A stretch of DNA of 64,000 bases from Adiantum capillus-veneris (taxonomy: Eukaryota; Streptophyta; Polypodiopsida; Polypodiales; Pteridaceae): the NCBI GenBank assembly GCA_014529385.2, contig CM043952.1:152955057-153019056 (forward strand), written 5' to 3'. Positions within the stretch are counted from its first letter, which is position 1. Every line of letters begins with the position of its first letter. The position numbers were made by a program, and so were the translations under genes. Of the stretch, positions 34,764 through 46,130 are shown piece by piece. Under the pieces are notes generated by a model. The model ran no database searches and was not told where the DNA came from. It saw only the letters and a list, made by a program, of their open reading frames with translations.

Positions 34764-35500
34764 GAATTTTCCCTTGTCTTCCCATGAATGTGCACTTTTC
34801 CGGGTTTAAGCAAATCCTGTAAAGTCTACATTTCTCGAATACCTTTTTGAGGTGTTCAAAATGATTAGCTCGGATTGATGAATGTACGCATAAATCATCC
34901 GTGTATACTTCCAAGAATTTCCGAAGATACTCTCTGAAAGCATGGCTCATCAATCTCTGAAATGTGGCTGGAGCATTAGTTAACCCAAATGACATAAGCC
35001 GATAGGCAAATATACCCCATTCTGTTGCAAAAGCAGTTTTGTGCTAATATTTTGGGTCAACCAAAAGTTGATTGTATCCCAAAAAGCCATCTAAGAAGCT
35101 GTAAGCTTCTTTTCCTGCCACTCGTTCTAAAACGTGCTCAGTTATCAGAAGAGGAAAGTTGTCTCTAATGATAGCTACATTCACTTTTTTGAGATTAATG
35201 CACACTCGTAATTTCCCATTCTTCTTAGGTACTACCACAATTGGGGACACCCAATCAGTGTGTTCAATTTCGTAAATGAATGCAGCTTCCTTTAGTTTTT
35301 TAATCTCTTCTTTGATTTTTCTGGCAAATGTTTCGTTATAAGTGTATGGTCTCTATCTACTTGTTTTCGCATCATCTCTCATAGGTATGGTATGCTGGCA
35401 GATTTCTGGATCAACACCCTTGAGATCTTTGTAAGACCAAGCAAAGATATCCCGATATTCCTTTAGCAAACTTAACAAAAGCTTTTCTTCTTCTTCTGTT
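34764..35500 (-). pseudogene. GypsyB reverse transcriptase
   Basis: MSPIVVVPKKNGKLRVCINL, LITEHVLERVAGKEAYSFLD, then past a stop ATEWGIFAYRLMSFGLTNAP, PATFQRLMSHAFREYL and the catalytic box VYTDDLCVHS (YTDD at about 34900), ending in GKILGHSV. Two frame changes occur, near 35044 and 34740. It copies RNA into cDNA using the tRNA-Asp primer. Confidence 0.92.
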
Positions 35501-36332
35501 AGGTCATTTGCAATGTAAGCCACAGCCTAGGCTCTTCTCCTAGTTCAACCAAGTCTACCATTTTAGCGTTTTTAGGTCCTTCGTAAGACTCGCCTTGCTT
35601 TCGTAGTTCCCTAACAGGTTGTTCGATTATGATTTTCCGATCTTGGAGAGTATACTTTTTGTAATGGGATGGAACATGCATTACATCCTTCTCATCCTCT
35701 TCCGTGGTTTCCATTTCCGTGGTGTATATCTCCTTTAGAGCTTTTTTCAACTCTTGATATTTCTTTTTTCGCTCGACTCTGGTCATTAGTGGTCTTTTAT
35801 CCTGATGTTCTTCTTGAGTACCCTTCCTTGTTTTTCTCGATGTCTGAGAAATTTTTGAGTTTCCGTTCGAAGGATATCTGCCAGTTATTTTGTCCTTGAC
35901 ACAATCTTTAGCATCTATCTGCATCAGGAATTGTGTTTTACTGAAGACTGATGGCATAGGTCTTGCTTTCACAATTTTAGTGTCCCTCTTTCTTCTATAC
36001 CATTTTTTTCTTCTTCATTTCTGGTTTGGAAAGTCAAAAAACTTTTCCTCCCTTCCCCTTAAGAGTAGTTGAGCTCTCGTATGTTCTTTTTCGGATCCCG
36101 AATCTTTGGAGGTAGCTGAGTGTTCATCCAACTCATCAGTTGCATCGTAATAGAGGTCAGAAAAGACTTGTTGAGCTTTCATCAAGTATTTTGTTTCCTC
36201 ATCCTTGTTTTTCTCGATGTTAAGGACTGACATCATTTGGATGGGAATTATGTCGTAGCCATCCACATTGCAAAATTGAGTAGCATAGACGTATTCACAC
36301 ATACATCCATTGTCGCTAAGATTTAAGTCCAC
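35499..36332 (-). pseudogene. GypsyB protease-RT linker
   Basis: Two open pieces in one frame (36332-36015 and 35972-35499), rich in Lys/Glu and without a family I recognise. They connect the protease region with the RT and probably belong to the Pol precursor. Confidence 0.6.
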
Positions 36333-36589
36333 TCGAATGGTTCAAATAAATGCTCTGGGAAGGGTTTAGGTATGTAGGTTTTGTCTATACAGCCCCTTTC
36401 TAGGATACATTCCTCTTGTCTCAAGCTTCCATTTTCTGAAGCTCCGCACATCCAAATAGGAGTGTCTTTGTTTAGCCAATATGGAAGTTTAGTTTCAACC
36501 GAAGAGACTGGATCAAACTCCTGGATGGGTGTTTTCAAGACGTCTCTATAGGTGTGGTCCTTTAGATTAACCCTTGTTATAGATCCCAC

Positions 36590-36955
36590 CTGCTTTAAGT
36601 ACAGATAGTCGTTTCCCCAATCTTGGATAAGCTGTACCTGTCACATGAAAGGTCTTCCCAGTATGATTTCATAGTTGAGTTTTTTCCTAAAGCCTACTAT
36701 GGCAAAAGTGTGTTGATATTCAATTCCACAGGAGTTTACTATCACTTTCTCTAGTAGCCCTAGCGGTCTTTCAATGTGTCCGTCAGCCAACTGCAATTTT
36801 ATTGGCGTTTGTCTAATGGCTGGTTATCCCCAGGATTCCCATACTGCTTTAGTGGCTATGGCTATGCCAGCTCCATTATCCAGTATTGCCATGGTTTCAA
36901 TGTCATTATATTTTATTGGGAGGGTAGTGTTTCCTTCTTCCCCTTCATACTATTC
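36590..36955 (-). pseudogene. GypsyB first aspartic protease
   Basis: Active-site strand TMAILDNGAGIAIAT (Asp codon 36880-36878), then LADGHIERPLGLLEKVIV and ILGRPFM, ending with DWGNDYLYL. This is the position and layout of the normal gypsy protease between gag and RT. Note the DNGAG form rather than DTGA or DSGA. TAA and TGA codons interrupt it once each. Confidence 0.8.
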
Positions 36956-37585
36956 TCTAACCTTGTTCATAGGAACTGATTGTATCTCTTTGTATTCCGT
37001 TTCATTTTTCGAGTTTCCCAGATTCTTAGAGGTTAACCCCGTCATCCCCACCTTTTCTAGGGTTTTCTGTAAATCACTCCATAAGTTTGGCCTGAGTTTC
37101 AACAGTTCTCCCAAGGTAAGAGTGCATTGGATAGGTGTAGAAATGATTGAATGAATGTTGTCTACTTCTAGGGTCTGTTTGGCTCTTTTTACTTGAGTGG
37201 TCTTACAAATGATGGATTCATCTTCGTTATCACCCAAGTAAGAAGGTAATGTTTTTCATGTCATTGGTTTAGATATTCCTGAAGCCTCTAACCCACAATC
37301 CCCATACAAGGATTGTATATCCATGTTTATATCAGATGGTAGGTTATCCAACCAGACTTCCTCTATAGGAGCTGACGTTAAAGTTAGGCTCCCATCATTG
37401 ATCTCCCTTACCTTTTCCCATAAGTGTCCTGGCCAGTCTTCCTCCACGAATGGAATTTCGTTTAAGGCATCCTCACTGTCCGGCACTATGAGTTCTGGTT
37501 CATTTGTTTCAAGGTGGGGTTCTGCCACCACATCGGATTTTGCTTTTGTTTCTTCTACTGCAAGCTCTTCCAATTTTGCAACACT
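36956..37585 (-). pseudogene. GypsyB gag-protease spacer
   Basis: Two open pieces in the frame of the zinc-knuckle ORF, very acidic at first (VPDSEDALNEIPFVEED), then a basic segment (TSKNLGNSKNETEYKEIQS). No recognised domain. It probably belongs to Gag-Pol. Confidence 0.6.
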
Positions 37586-38755
37586 TTAAAGCTTGGGTTT
37601 TTGTTTATCCAGCATTTCCTGCGTGATTCTTACCAAATTTTGATAAGCTTCCAGCTTAGTTGCTTCCATGTCTGGAGATGGATAGTTTTTCCATTTGTTT
37701 TCCATGTTTTGGCCTGCTTTAAGAACGGCTTGGTAGGCTTCCAAGGTGGCATTGATAGGCTCAAAAATTTTATCAACCAGAACGGATCCTCCAGATTTCA
37801 TGGTTGTTTCCTTAAATTCACTACCAGCTTCTTTCAACTTGTCCTGGGCTAGAATTTTTGCTTTCTCTTCGTTTTCATCCCGTTGTTTTTGTTTTCTCGT
37901 CTCATATCTTTTGCTTCTGCTCCTTTTTATTCTTTGAGAAGAAACTTTCGTGTTCTCTGAATCATCAGAGGAATTGTGTTTGTTTTTCCTTGCCTGGGCT
38001 CTAGTGATTACGTTGATTGGAACAATCGGTTCGCTCTCTGATGAGCTACTAGGCATTACTTGGACTACGTTGACTACAGTTTTTTCCTTGTTCAAAGGAT
38101 TCTTAGGACAATCTTCCAGAAAGTGTCCCCCCTTTTTGCAACATTGTATGCAATAGGCTTCAATTTGTTTGAGTTTTTTGTCAGGATCTGGACATTCGTT
38201 CTTCCAATGGTCATCAACACCACAATTATGACAGTTTCCTGTTTTGGGCTTCATGATGGGTCTTCCCATAGGAGGTCTGACACCTTGATTAGCTACATAA
38301 TACATTGGTGCGAGCTCTGGTGGAGCATAAGTCATGGTTTCCTCCATTGGTGGTGGGTGTGGACTATACCAATCTCCCTCTACCATTACTGTAGATGGAC
38401 TAGGCTCTGCATAGGGTGTAACAGGCACTAATGCTTGTTCATCTATGACTCCTTCTGAGTGCATGTACTTTACAAGCACCGCATTATGTCGTGGATAAGA
38501 AGGTTGTTGTCCCAACACAGGTTGAGGTCTCTCCATACCCATTGGTGGTCTTTGAACTTGAGCCATATTAGGCTGATATCTGTACATGGGTTGTCCTTGT
38601 GGCCTTATTAGCACGTACTGAACATTCCCATCATACTTTGGTCTGAAGTAGCACTCGCGGGTCTCGTGGTTGGTCCATTTCCCCTCGATTGCACACCATT
38701 TTTGTGGCCTAATTGGTTGTTCCTGTGGGGATATCCCCTGTCCTGGTCCTCTCAT
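37586..38755 (-). CDS. GypsyB gag C-terminal part with two zinc knuckles
   Basis: 389 open codons. A Pro/Gln/Met-rich N-terminus, a CCHC knuckle CHNCGVDDHWKNECP near residue 175 and a second one CIQCCKKGGHFLEDCP near residue 205 (one extra residue in the first loop), followed by a basic Ser-rich stretch (KVSSQRIKRSRSKRYETRKQ) and a helical tail. It acts as nucleocapsid for RNA binding. It follows the capsid frame by a one-base shift at 38755. Confidence 0.85.
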   Translation of the reverse strand: MRGPGQGISPQEQPIRPQKWCAIEGKWTNHETRECYFRPKYDGNVQYVLIRPQGQPMYRYQPNMAQVQRPPMGMERPQPVLGQQPSYPRHNAVLVKYMHSEGVIDEQALVPVTPYAEPSPSTVMVEGDWYSPHPPPMEETMTYAPPELAPMYYVANQGVRPPMGRPIMKPKTGNCHNCGVDDHWKNECPDPDKKLKQIEAYCIQCCKKGGHFLEDCPKNPLNKEKTVVNVVQVMPSSSSESEPIVPINVITRAQARKNKHNSSDDSENTKVSSQRIKRSRSKRYETRKQKQRDENEEKAKILAQDKLKEAGSEFKETTMKSGGSVLVDKIFEPINATLEAYQAVLKAGQNMENKWKNYPSPDMEATKLEAYQNLVRITQEMLDKQKPKL

Positions 38756-40403
38756 AGGGCTTTTTGCATATTGTTCATCATGTCATTCATCCTTTTTAGC
38801 ATATCTTCTATGGCTGAGAGTGGTGCCGCAACAGCCGTTCCCACTTGTGCTGGTTTTGTGGATGCAGTATTCTCGCTTTGGTTGTCCTTAGGGACATCCT
38901 CTTCATTAAAGATCTCACAATTGTCTCTTAGATCGATAGCATCAGACACACACGCCTCTAGGGTTTTATGCTTTTCACTATAGGGTATAGCATGAAGTTC
39001 TTTGTTTAGCAGTCCCTCCAGAAACAATGAAACAAGTTGCTCCTCTGCAGGTATCTCCATCTCTAGGCATCTGGCAATGTATTGTTTCATTCGAGTTGCA
39101 CAATCCCTAACAGACTTGCCATGTTTCTGTTTGAGGCTGTAGATTTAAGCTACCGTATTATGTTTAATCTCCATTTTAGAACAAGCAGCTACAAATCCTT
39201 CAGCTAATGTATTCAAATCCATGATTGACCTTGGTGGAATGTTTTGGAACCATGTCAAAGCTTTTTCTTCTAATGTCATTCCAAATCCTTCAAATTGAGT
39301 ATGGAAATCGAATATACACTCCGCTCTTAGCACTTGCTTGAAGCTTGCTAAGTGGTCATATGGATCCCCTGATCCACTGTATTTTCTAACCCATTTTTGA
39401 AAATCAGCTGGTCTGACACGTCTATTTGGTTCAACCCCAGGTCTTTTAGGAGTTGGTCCTGTTCCGAGTCCTTCAAACCAGTCTGTCGGAAATAGTGACT
39501 CATGTAGCCCTGGGCTGGCCTTAGTGTCACCCGTTTTTCTCCGTGATGAGGTGGTTTCTGGTTTCTTCACATTACTCTCATATGATCTCTCACGATGTTC
39601 GTCTCTTGGAGTGGTTTCTGGTACTTGACCCAATATCCAATCCCGTATGGAATACCCCTTGTATTTGGGTTGTTCTACCTCCTCAGGAGTCATCATAACA
39701 AAGTTGTGTTATAACAATCCCTAAACAAGTAAGTTGGTAGATCCGCAGATCCCTTATCTTTTCTTTTGAAGATATAGATGATCTTCATGGCCGTTAAATT
39801 TTCCTGGCCTAGCATGAGAAGTCCACAAAAGATCTTTTATGTTTCTATCTTCCCAACAATAGACTCCGATCTTAGGATTATCCGTACTAAGCCATTTCAA
39901 GGGCTTCAAGTCTACTTGATCGTATCCCTCGAATTCCAAAGTTGGTGGTCCTTCTTTTGCCCACATATCCAGGATTATAGTGTTTACTTCTAATCCCCAT
40001 TTGTCTATCACATCCGGATTTTCAACCTGTACGTATTGAGTTCCGTTTCGATCTATGTACATTTTTCCTTGCTTGTTGGCCCTAACTTCTTCTTAGAACT
40101 CAATACCATGATCATCAATGCGAATAGCATACTCTTCGTTAGGATCCAAGTAAACTTGGGCTCCATGACGATTAGTCTTATGTAAAAAGAGAGTATATGC
40201 TTGTAGCGCATTGTCGTTCCGGTTTTCGAGTGAGTCGAGTAAGAAGACATTTCGGATGTTGAATCTGAAAAAGTGTCCGAGACTTCTTCAAGAATTGTGT
40301 GCAAGGAATTTCCTTGATTTACGCTTTCTTCAGTGGATACTCTACTGGTGTTTTCTCCAAATAGGCTTTGATTTCCTATTACACGACCGGATCTAAGGTT
40401 CAT
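38752..40403 (-). pseudogene. GypsyB gag N-terminal part and capsid
   Basis: Begins MNLRSGRVIG at 40403, a start typical of plant gypsy Gag. After a frame change near 40190 it continues in one frame with TAA/TAG interruptions: MYIDRNGTQYVQVENPDV, then 39696-39145 with the Retrotrans_gag capsid (RKYSGSGDPYDHLASFKQVL, LTWFQNIPPRSI) and 39090-38752 (EQLVSLFLEGL). It builds the particle. Confidence 0.85.
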
Positions 40404-42349
40404 ATAGACTTATGAAGCCCTGGATAGAGTACTCACCTTAGATTAACTTGTAGTCAATTTCCACTTGACTCAATTGCAACTTTCTATCAAGCCACTGATT
40501 CCTCGTCTGCAACCTGATTCCTGTACAAATTTTGTCAAATTAGCTATTTTTCTATAAGGACGGTAGAGCTCTTGAGAACTCCAGTGAGGGTCTCTGTATT
40601 TCACTTCAATTCGTGCTATGGAAGTCGAAATTTTGACTTTCAGATTCAGCTTAGCAAAATCAAAGGTTTAATCTACAATCTGTAAACTGAGTGTATCTGT
40701 ACCAATTTTGATCCAATTGAACCCAAAATTTCCCAGTGGCCTTATTTTATGCTAGCCTAACACTGTATAAGCCCAAAAGTTAAATTTGAAGTCTCTGGAT
40801 AGCAGAAGTAAATAATTGCGATTATTTACTCTTGTCACTTTTTTGCACTTTCTAGATGGGTTTGGCAAGTATACAACTTGTTAAAGCCCTTGGGCAAGTT
40901 TCAAGAAGTTTGGACAAAATTTGATCAAGTTTACCCACTGTTCCGTGTCTGCAGACTCTGATTTTGAGAATCTGGCTTAAGTCTCACTTTTGTGGTCCAA
41001 TTTCACAAAAATTGATTTGTGAGGTCCAATTGATGTGCTTGACCTTGTGGTATACTCAAATTTGCAAAATCACCAAGTTTTGAAGCAGAAGTAAATAATC
41101 GCGATTATTTACTTTTGTAAATTTTTGTCCCAACTTTGACATAGATCTATTAAGCACCTTATATTAAGGTCACTAGCCAATTTTCATCAAGTTTGGACAA
41201 TTTTTGATCAAATGGTCATCAATTATCCGTCCGCAGACTAACTTTGCAATTCTTGTCACAAATTTCACTCCAGTGATCCAAATCTTACCAAATTTGGTTT
41301 GTGGGCTTATTACAACATGGTAAAGCTAATGGTATGCCAACTTGGTTCAAAAAGTTCAAAAACACGGCAGATGTAAATAATCGCGATTAGTTACTTGTGT
41401 CAAATTTTTGCAAGGTCAACTGAGTATATGCACATGTTTATCACATCAATATAAGCCTATGAATCAATTTTCACCAAGTTTGGATAAACTTTTCCTCTAT
41501 TCACACTCAAGATTCAAAAAGTCAGTACAAACTTTAGTTTTCACCCAATTTTTTGCCAGTTTAGTGATCCAAATCTCTTGGGCCTTTACAAAAGTTGTTT
41601 GTACACATGCAATGAGTCAATGGTATGAGCCTTGGCCAAATTAGAGCAAAAAGTTAATAATCACGATTATTAACTTAAGGCTTGAAATGAGCACTTTTTT
41701 GAAATTTTCTCAAGGACAGTCCTTTTATGATGTGTTTTAAGCCTATGAATCAAGTCAAAACTTAGTTTGGCCTAAAAAGTCAAGAAAAAGTAAATAATCT
41801 AAGTTTTGGTCAACTTATTGAAATTTTTACCTCGAAGTGTCCTTGAGCTTACCCTCTGGTTCTGACAACTCTTAGGCTTACTCCCCAATTGGATTGAGTG
41901 AATTCGAGTCTTTTCGTGCAATTTCTAGCCGTAGACCTGAAATTTTGCAACCTTACATAACAACTCACACTTTATTCTTTCAGAGAGAGCAATGCTATGA
42001 AATCCACCTCGGATCCTACTTACCCAACTCCTAGTTTCTCATGCAATGGGGTTGTGGAAAGTGTCCACAAACACTCGTTTTCTTGTGTTTTTTATGTTTT
42101 TCAGAGTCTTGATCTTAAGACTTGTTTCGTCTACCAATCATTCTCCAAATCCTAATCTAAATCTACAATCCTACAATCCTAAAGGTACTCAGCAGGTACG
42201 ATTACTTCCAAGCTACCTCTACACAACAAAAGACGACAATCTTAAGCTATGCGGTTACTAAAAGAGAGTTTTAACCTCTAAGAAAACCTAGAGGAAGTTA
42301 AAGGACAGTTACACAAGACACTCATGTTTTACCCTAGTTTAGGTCTTTT
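40404..42349 (-). other. GypsyB long 5' leader
   Basis: About 1.95 kb of non-coding leader between primer site and gag. The part 40660-41830 is an array of diverged repeats of about 280 bp, each with a 22-bp palindrome. No open frame of note lies in sense. Such leaders may carry packaging, dimerisation or transcription signals. Confidence 0.75.
40660..41830. repeat. Diverged tandem repeats of about 280 bp with central palindrome
   Basis: Palindrome copies start at 40808, 41091, 41373 and 41653 (intervals 283, 282, 280), with a partial fifth at about 41790. Between them, blocks such as AAGTTTGGACAAATTTTGAT and CCAATTTTCA recur in the same relative position. The copy at 41091-41112 is a perfect 22-bp palindrome built on AATAATCGCGATTATT. 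Confidence 0.85.
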
Positions 42350-42370
42350 CGATCCCCAACAGCGGCGCTA
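42350..42370 (-). other. GypsyB primer-binding site (tRNA-Asp)
   Basis: On the minus strand, two bases after the 5' LTR end, TAGCGCCGCTGTTGGGGATCG. It matches the complement of the plant tRNA-Asp 3' end (TGGCGCCGTTGCCGGGGAT) with four mismatches. Confidence 0.85.
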
Positions 42371-42372
42371 AA

Positions 42373-43293
42373 TGTGGGACGCATGTCTAACCTCACCATC
42401 CTATCTTATTGTAGTATTAGCGACAACCACGATTAATTTTTCAAACCATGGGACGAAGCTGACTTGACTAGTGCATAGAGGCTACAAGAGGTTGTCAATC
42501 TCTTGGAAAACAACTAACAACTCGCATCTAACTCAAGCTACACTCAAGTGACTGAAATCACCAAAAGCCAATCGCTCATCGGCAAGCAAATCACATCCGT
42601 TACAGCATCAAATGACATCCAAACGTAACGAAACTTCTAGTACAAGTTTATAAGACCTAAGAACACATGCCTATGGCCCCAAACCCCACTTTAGGTCAAG
42701 TTCCAAAATCGCGATTATTAACAGTAGTGGATTTTTGACCTTGTCGTTTTCGACCTAGAATGCATCGAAATGCTTAGCAATGATGCCCCAATACCCCGCG
42801 TATGCTTAGTTTTTTATTTAAAAGTGTAAATTTCTAGTTATGATGAAATTAGGCCGCGGGTCGACGACGCCAAAAGCTACGAAATACTGTGAATGGCTTA
42901 CGTCAATGCGTAGAGCTCTTACCTGCGGTTGCAATGCAACAAACGCATTCGCAATGTGACAACCGAAGAGGGAGTAGGAAGCGCGAGAAGGAGAGAAGTG
43001 AGCGTCGTTAGCTCACGCTGTGTATTTCTTATCCAAAAACTTATAAAAAACTTACAAAAATTGGCTTTTATACCTTAGCCAAGGTTTTTGGGTGGTCAAA
43101 AGTGATAATCTGGAGTTCTACCAAAGCTGAGAATTGAATGGCTGATACAATCTGGAATCTTGTAGCCCCGGCTCATTAATTACAAGGTTTATCAAGAAAA
43201 CAGGAGTTAGAATATTCCCGATTTATCAAAATATTGATTGTTTTTACAAGGAGAACTCCAAAAAATGGTGTCCACGTTAGCTTGCTGCTAACA
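42373..43293 (-). repeat. GypsyB 5' LTR
   Basis: 921 bp, TGTGGGACGC to GCTGCTAACA on the plus strand, then CCTGA at 43294-43298. A 13-base insertion relative to the left LTR duplicates an ACTTATAAAAA-like segment near 43040. Confidence 0.95.
43065..43072 (-). promoter_or_regulatory. TATA box of the GypsyB LTR
   Basis: On the minus strand TATAAAAG, followed by a purine-poor segment and ACACAGCGTGAGC, a plausible start of R. It is conserved in the other LTR near 20711-20718. Confidence 0.55.
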
Positions 43294-43298
43294 CCTGA

Positions 43299-44090
43299 TG
43301 CAAAGACAACAGCTAAGTTTCTCTTTGAGAACATTATCACACGTTTTGGATGCCCCTTTGTGAGTGACAATGGAATCCATTTTATAAATGAAGTGATAAA
43401 AGAACTCACATCAAACTTCATGATATCCCACTACAAGTCTACACCTTATTATCCACAAGCAAATGGCCAAGCTGAGAGTACCAACAAAACTCTCATCTCC
43501 ATTTTGACAAAGACAATTGAGGCTCATTGTACAGATTGGGATTTAAAGCTTACATCAGCTCTATGGGCTTACCGTACTTCTTACAAAGTGTCTATTAATT
43601 GTACACATTCAAAATGGTATATGGCCAAGAAGCAGTTATGCCATGGGAGTTTGTAATTCCTAGTCTGCGTGTAGCCTCCCAAGAAGGTTGGGATGGTAAC
43701 CCTTTAGTTAAGCGCTTATACATCCTTGAGAGGTAGATGAAAAAAGACAATTGGCTGTGCAAAATGCACTTGTGGAGAAAGATACAAGGAAGAAATGGTT
43801 TGACCGTCATCTAAAGAACAAAGATATCAATGTTGGTGATAAAGTCCTTATGTATGAAGTGCATAATGAAAAGAAAAAGTAAAAATATGCAGGAAAAGGA
43901 CCATATCGAGTGTGTGAAATTACCCCGCAAGGTACCATTCATGTGGATACTCTAGATGGAGTTGAAACCATTGGATTCCTCAATGGGAATAAATTCAAAA
44001 GGTACTATGATCCTCTAAGCCAAGAAGAGTTACAAGCCATCCATCAAAAGAAAGCAGCCAAAGAACAGGCTAGCACAACCCTCTAAAGCT
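43299..44090 (+). pseudogene. GypsyA integrase, C-terminal part
   Basis: It resumes the integrase exactly after the duplicated CCTGA: FLFENIITRFGCPFVSDNGI with the second catalytic Asp, then YYPQANGQAESTNK with the Glu, SALWAYRTSYKVSIN, and after a frameshift at about 43650 the C-terminal barrel KWFDRHLKNKDINVGDKVLM, GPYRVCEITPQGTIHVDTL and KRYYDPLSQEELQAIH. It has no chromodomain. Confidence 0.92.
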
Positions 44091-44576
44091 TCAACTTCCA
44101 TGTCTACGACAGACAATGCTACATCAAAGGCTCCACGTGATCTGACCAACAGTACATATCAATGGGTCCCCAAGGTATCGTTATCGAACCCTCCTATGGT
44201 TCAAGTTAATTCACAAAGGAAACCTCAAAGGAAGGCATCCACTCAGGTTAAGAAGGTGAAAACCAAATCATGTTGGATTCTCAAACAACTATTAGAAGCC
44301 CAAGGCTACTATGATGGAAATGATCTAATTTGGGTACCTAAACGTAAATCGTGTCCTTTCCTATCCACTACAAAACCATGTGAGTCAAGCCTTGTGATTC
44401 CAAAGCCGATGGAAGACCGTGGGAAGGAAACGATCACAGAATGCTACACACCTATTCCAGAGCTAGTTTGGGTTCCAAGGCAAAACCAATCTATTCAGCT
44501 TAGCTCAGGAAAGGGGCAGTTTTATGAAGCTTCTAGCTCCTCATGTAATGCATCCATAGAGGTAAAAGAGGATAGT
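44085..44576 (+). pseudogene. GypsyA pol tail with WVPK motifs
   Basis: After a frameshift at the integrase end, an open frame of about 160 codons is Ser/Thr/Lys-rich and contains three tryptophan motifs: YQWVPK (about 44158), LIWVPK (about 44328) and LVWVPR (about 44467). A similar WVPK tail follows the integrase of GypsyB. The frame runs into CopiaC at about 44576. The family is unknown to me. Confidence 0.6.
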
Positions 44577-44580
44577 TGGT

Positions 44581-45354
44581 ATGAAGATATCAAGGGACAG
44601 AACAAAGAAGACGATAAAGCTATCTCAAGAGGATTACATCAAGAAGGTAATAGAAAGGTTTGCAATGGAAAATGCAAAAACGGTCTCTACACCTTTGGCT
44701 GGTCACTTTAAACTAACCAAGGATATGTGTCCAAAGATACAAGAGGAGATAGCCTATATGTTTCAAGTTCTATATGCTGCAGCGATTGATTCTCTTATGT
44801 ATGCTATGGTCTCGACAAGGCCAAACATTGCACATGCAATGGGAGTTGTAAGTAGGTTCATGGACAACCCAGGTAAAGAGTACTGGCACTACTGATATTT
44901 TTCTTCAAGGGTATGTTGATGCAGCTATGGCAGGTGACAAAGATACTCGAAGGAGCAGGCTATGTATTCACGGTTGGAGGCACAGTAGTAAGCTGGGCTT
45001 CAAAGCTACAGAAAGTGGTCTCACTTTCTACCACAGAAGCAAAGTATGTAGCAATGACAGAGGCAAGCAAAGAAATTTTGTGGCTTCACAAATTCTTAGA
45101 AGAGCTTGGATTCAAACAAGACAATTGTGTCTTGATGCCAAAGTGCTATCCATCTTGCAAAGAATTCAGCCTTTCATTCAAGGAAAAAGCACATTGAGGT
45201 GAGATATCACTTCATACGCAGTCTTTTAGAACAAGAGGGACAACTAAAGCTAGGAAAGGTGCATACAAGTGAAAATCCTGTAGACATGTTTAGAAAGGTG
45301 GTCAACAAGGAGAAGTTGAGCTTTTTCTCATCTTCAATTGGCATTCAAGGATAA
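44581..45354 (+). pseudogene. CopiaC RT connection and RNase H
   Basis: 44581-44895 is open (SLMYAMVSTRPNIAHAMGVV, SRFMDNPGKEYW). After a frame change, 44913-45120 continues with GGTVVSWASKLQKVVSLSTT, EAKYVAMTEASKEILWL. After another, it ends with KHIEVRYHFIRSLLEQE and SENPVDMFRKVVNKEKL. A piece between KEYW and the VDAAMAGDKD-type strand is shortened. Catalytic residues are partly preserved, but the frame is broken. Confidence 0.9.
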
Positions 45355-45414
45355 GAAGCCAGGATGCAAAGCAGTCATAGGTTTGGTGTGGAGATCAGTC
45401 TCCAAATGGGAAAT

Positions 45415-46130
<716 letters not shown>

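Larger units (their letters stand above)
20026..43293 (-). mobile_element. GypsyB: very long Ty3/gypsy element with extra domains
   Basis: A minus-strand element of 23,268 bp, or about 18.1 kb after removing the nested CopiaB and its duplication. It has LTRs of 908 and 921 bp, the target duplication CCTGA (20021-20025 and 43294-43298), a tRNA-Asp primer site and a G-rich polypurine tract. The sense order is long leader, gag, protease, RT, RNase H, zinc finger 1, zinc finger 2, integrase, second protease-like domain, WVPK tail, about 2.5 kb spacer, a long 3' ORF, LTR. The LTRs differ at about 40 positions by eye plus a 13-base indel, near 4 percent. Most in-frame stops are TAG or TGA explainable by C-to-T change. 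Confidence 0.95.
12349..44576 (+). mobile_element. GypsyA: decayed Ty3/gypsy element, host of the nested GypsyB
   Basis: A plus-strand gypsy element whose internal part runs from 12349 to 20025 and resumes at 43299 after the GypsyB insertion. The order gag, protease, RT, RNase H, integrase defines Ty3/gypsy (Metaviridae). The primer site matches tRNA-Asp, as in Athila/Tat-like plant lineages. The coding frame changes at least five times and has many stops. It ends at about 44576, where a CopiaC fragment begins, and no 3' LTR is visible. Without the guest about 9 kb of internal sequence remains. It is the oldest layer of the nest. Confidence 0.9.

Noticed and set aside
40660-41830. Regular palindromic repeats considered as a CRISPR array
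   Set aside because: The 280-bp units are themselves related, repeats are diverged, there are no cas genes, and the context is a plant retrotransposon leader.
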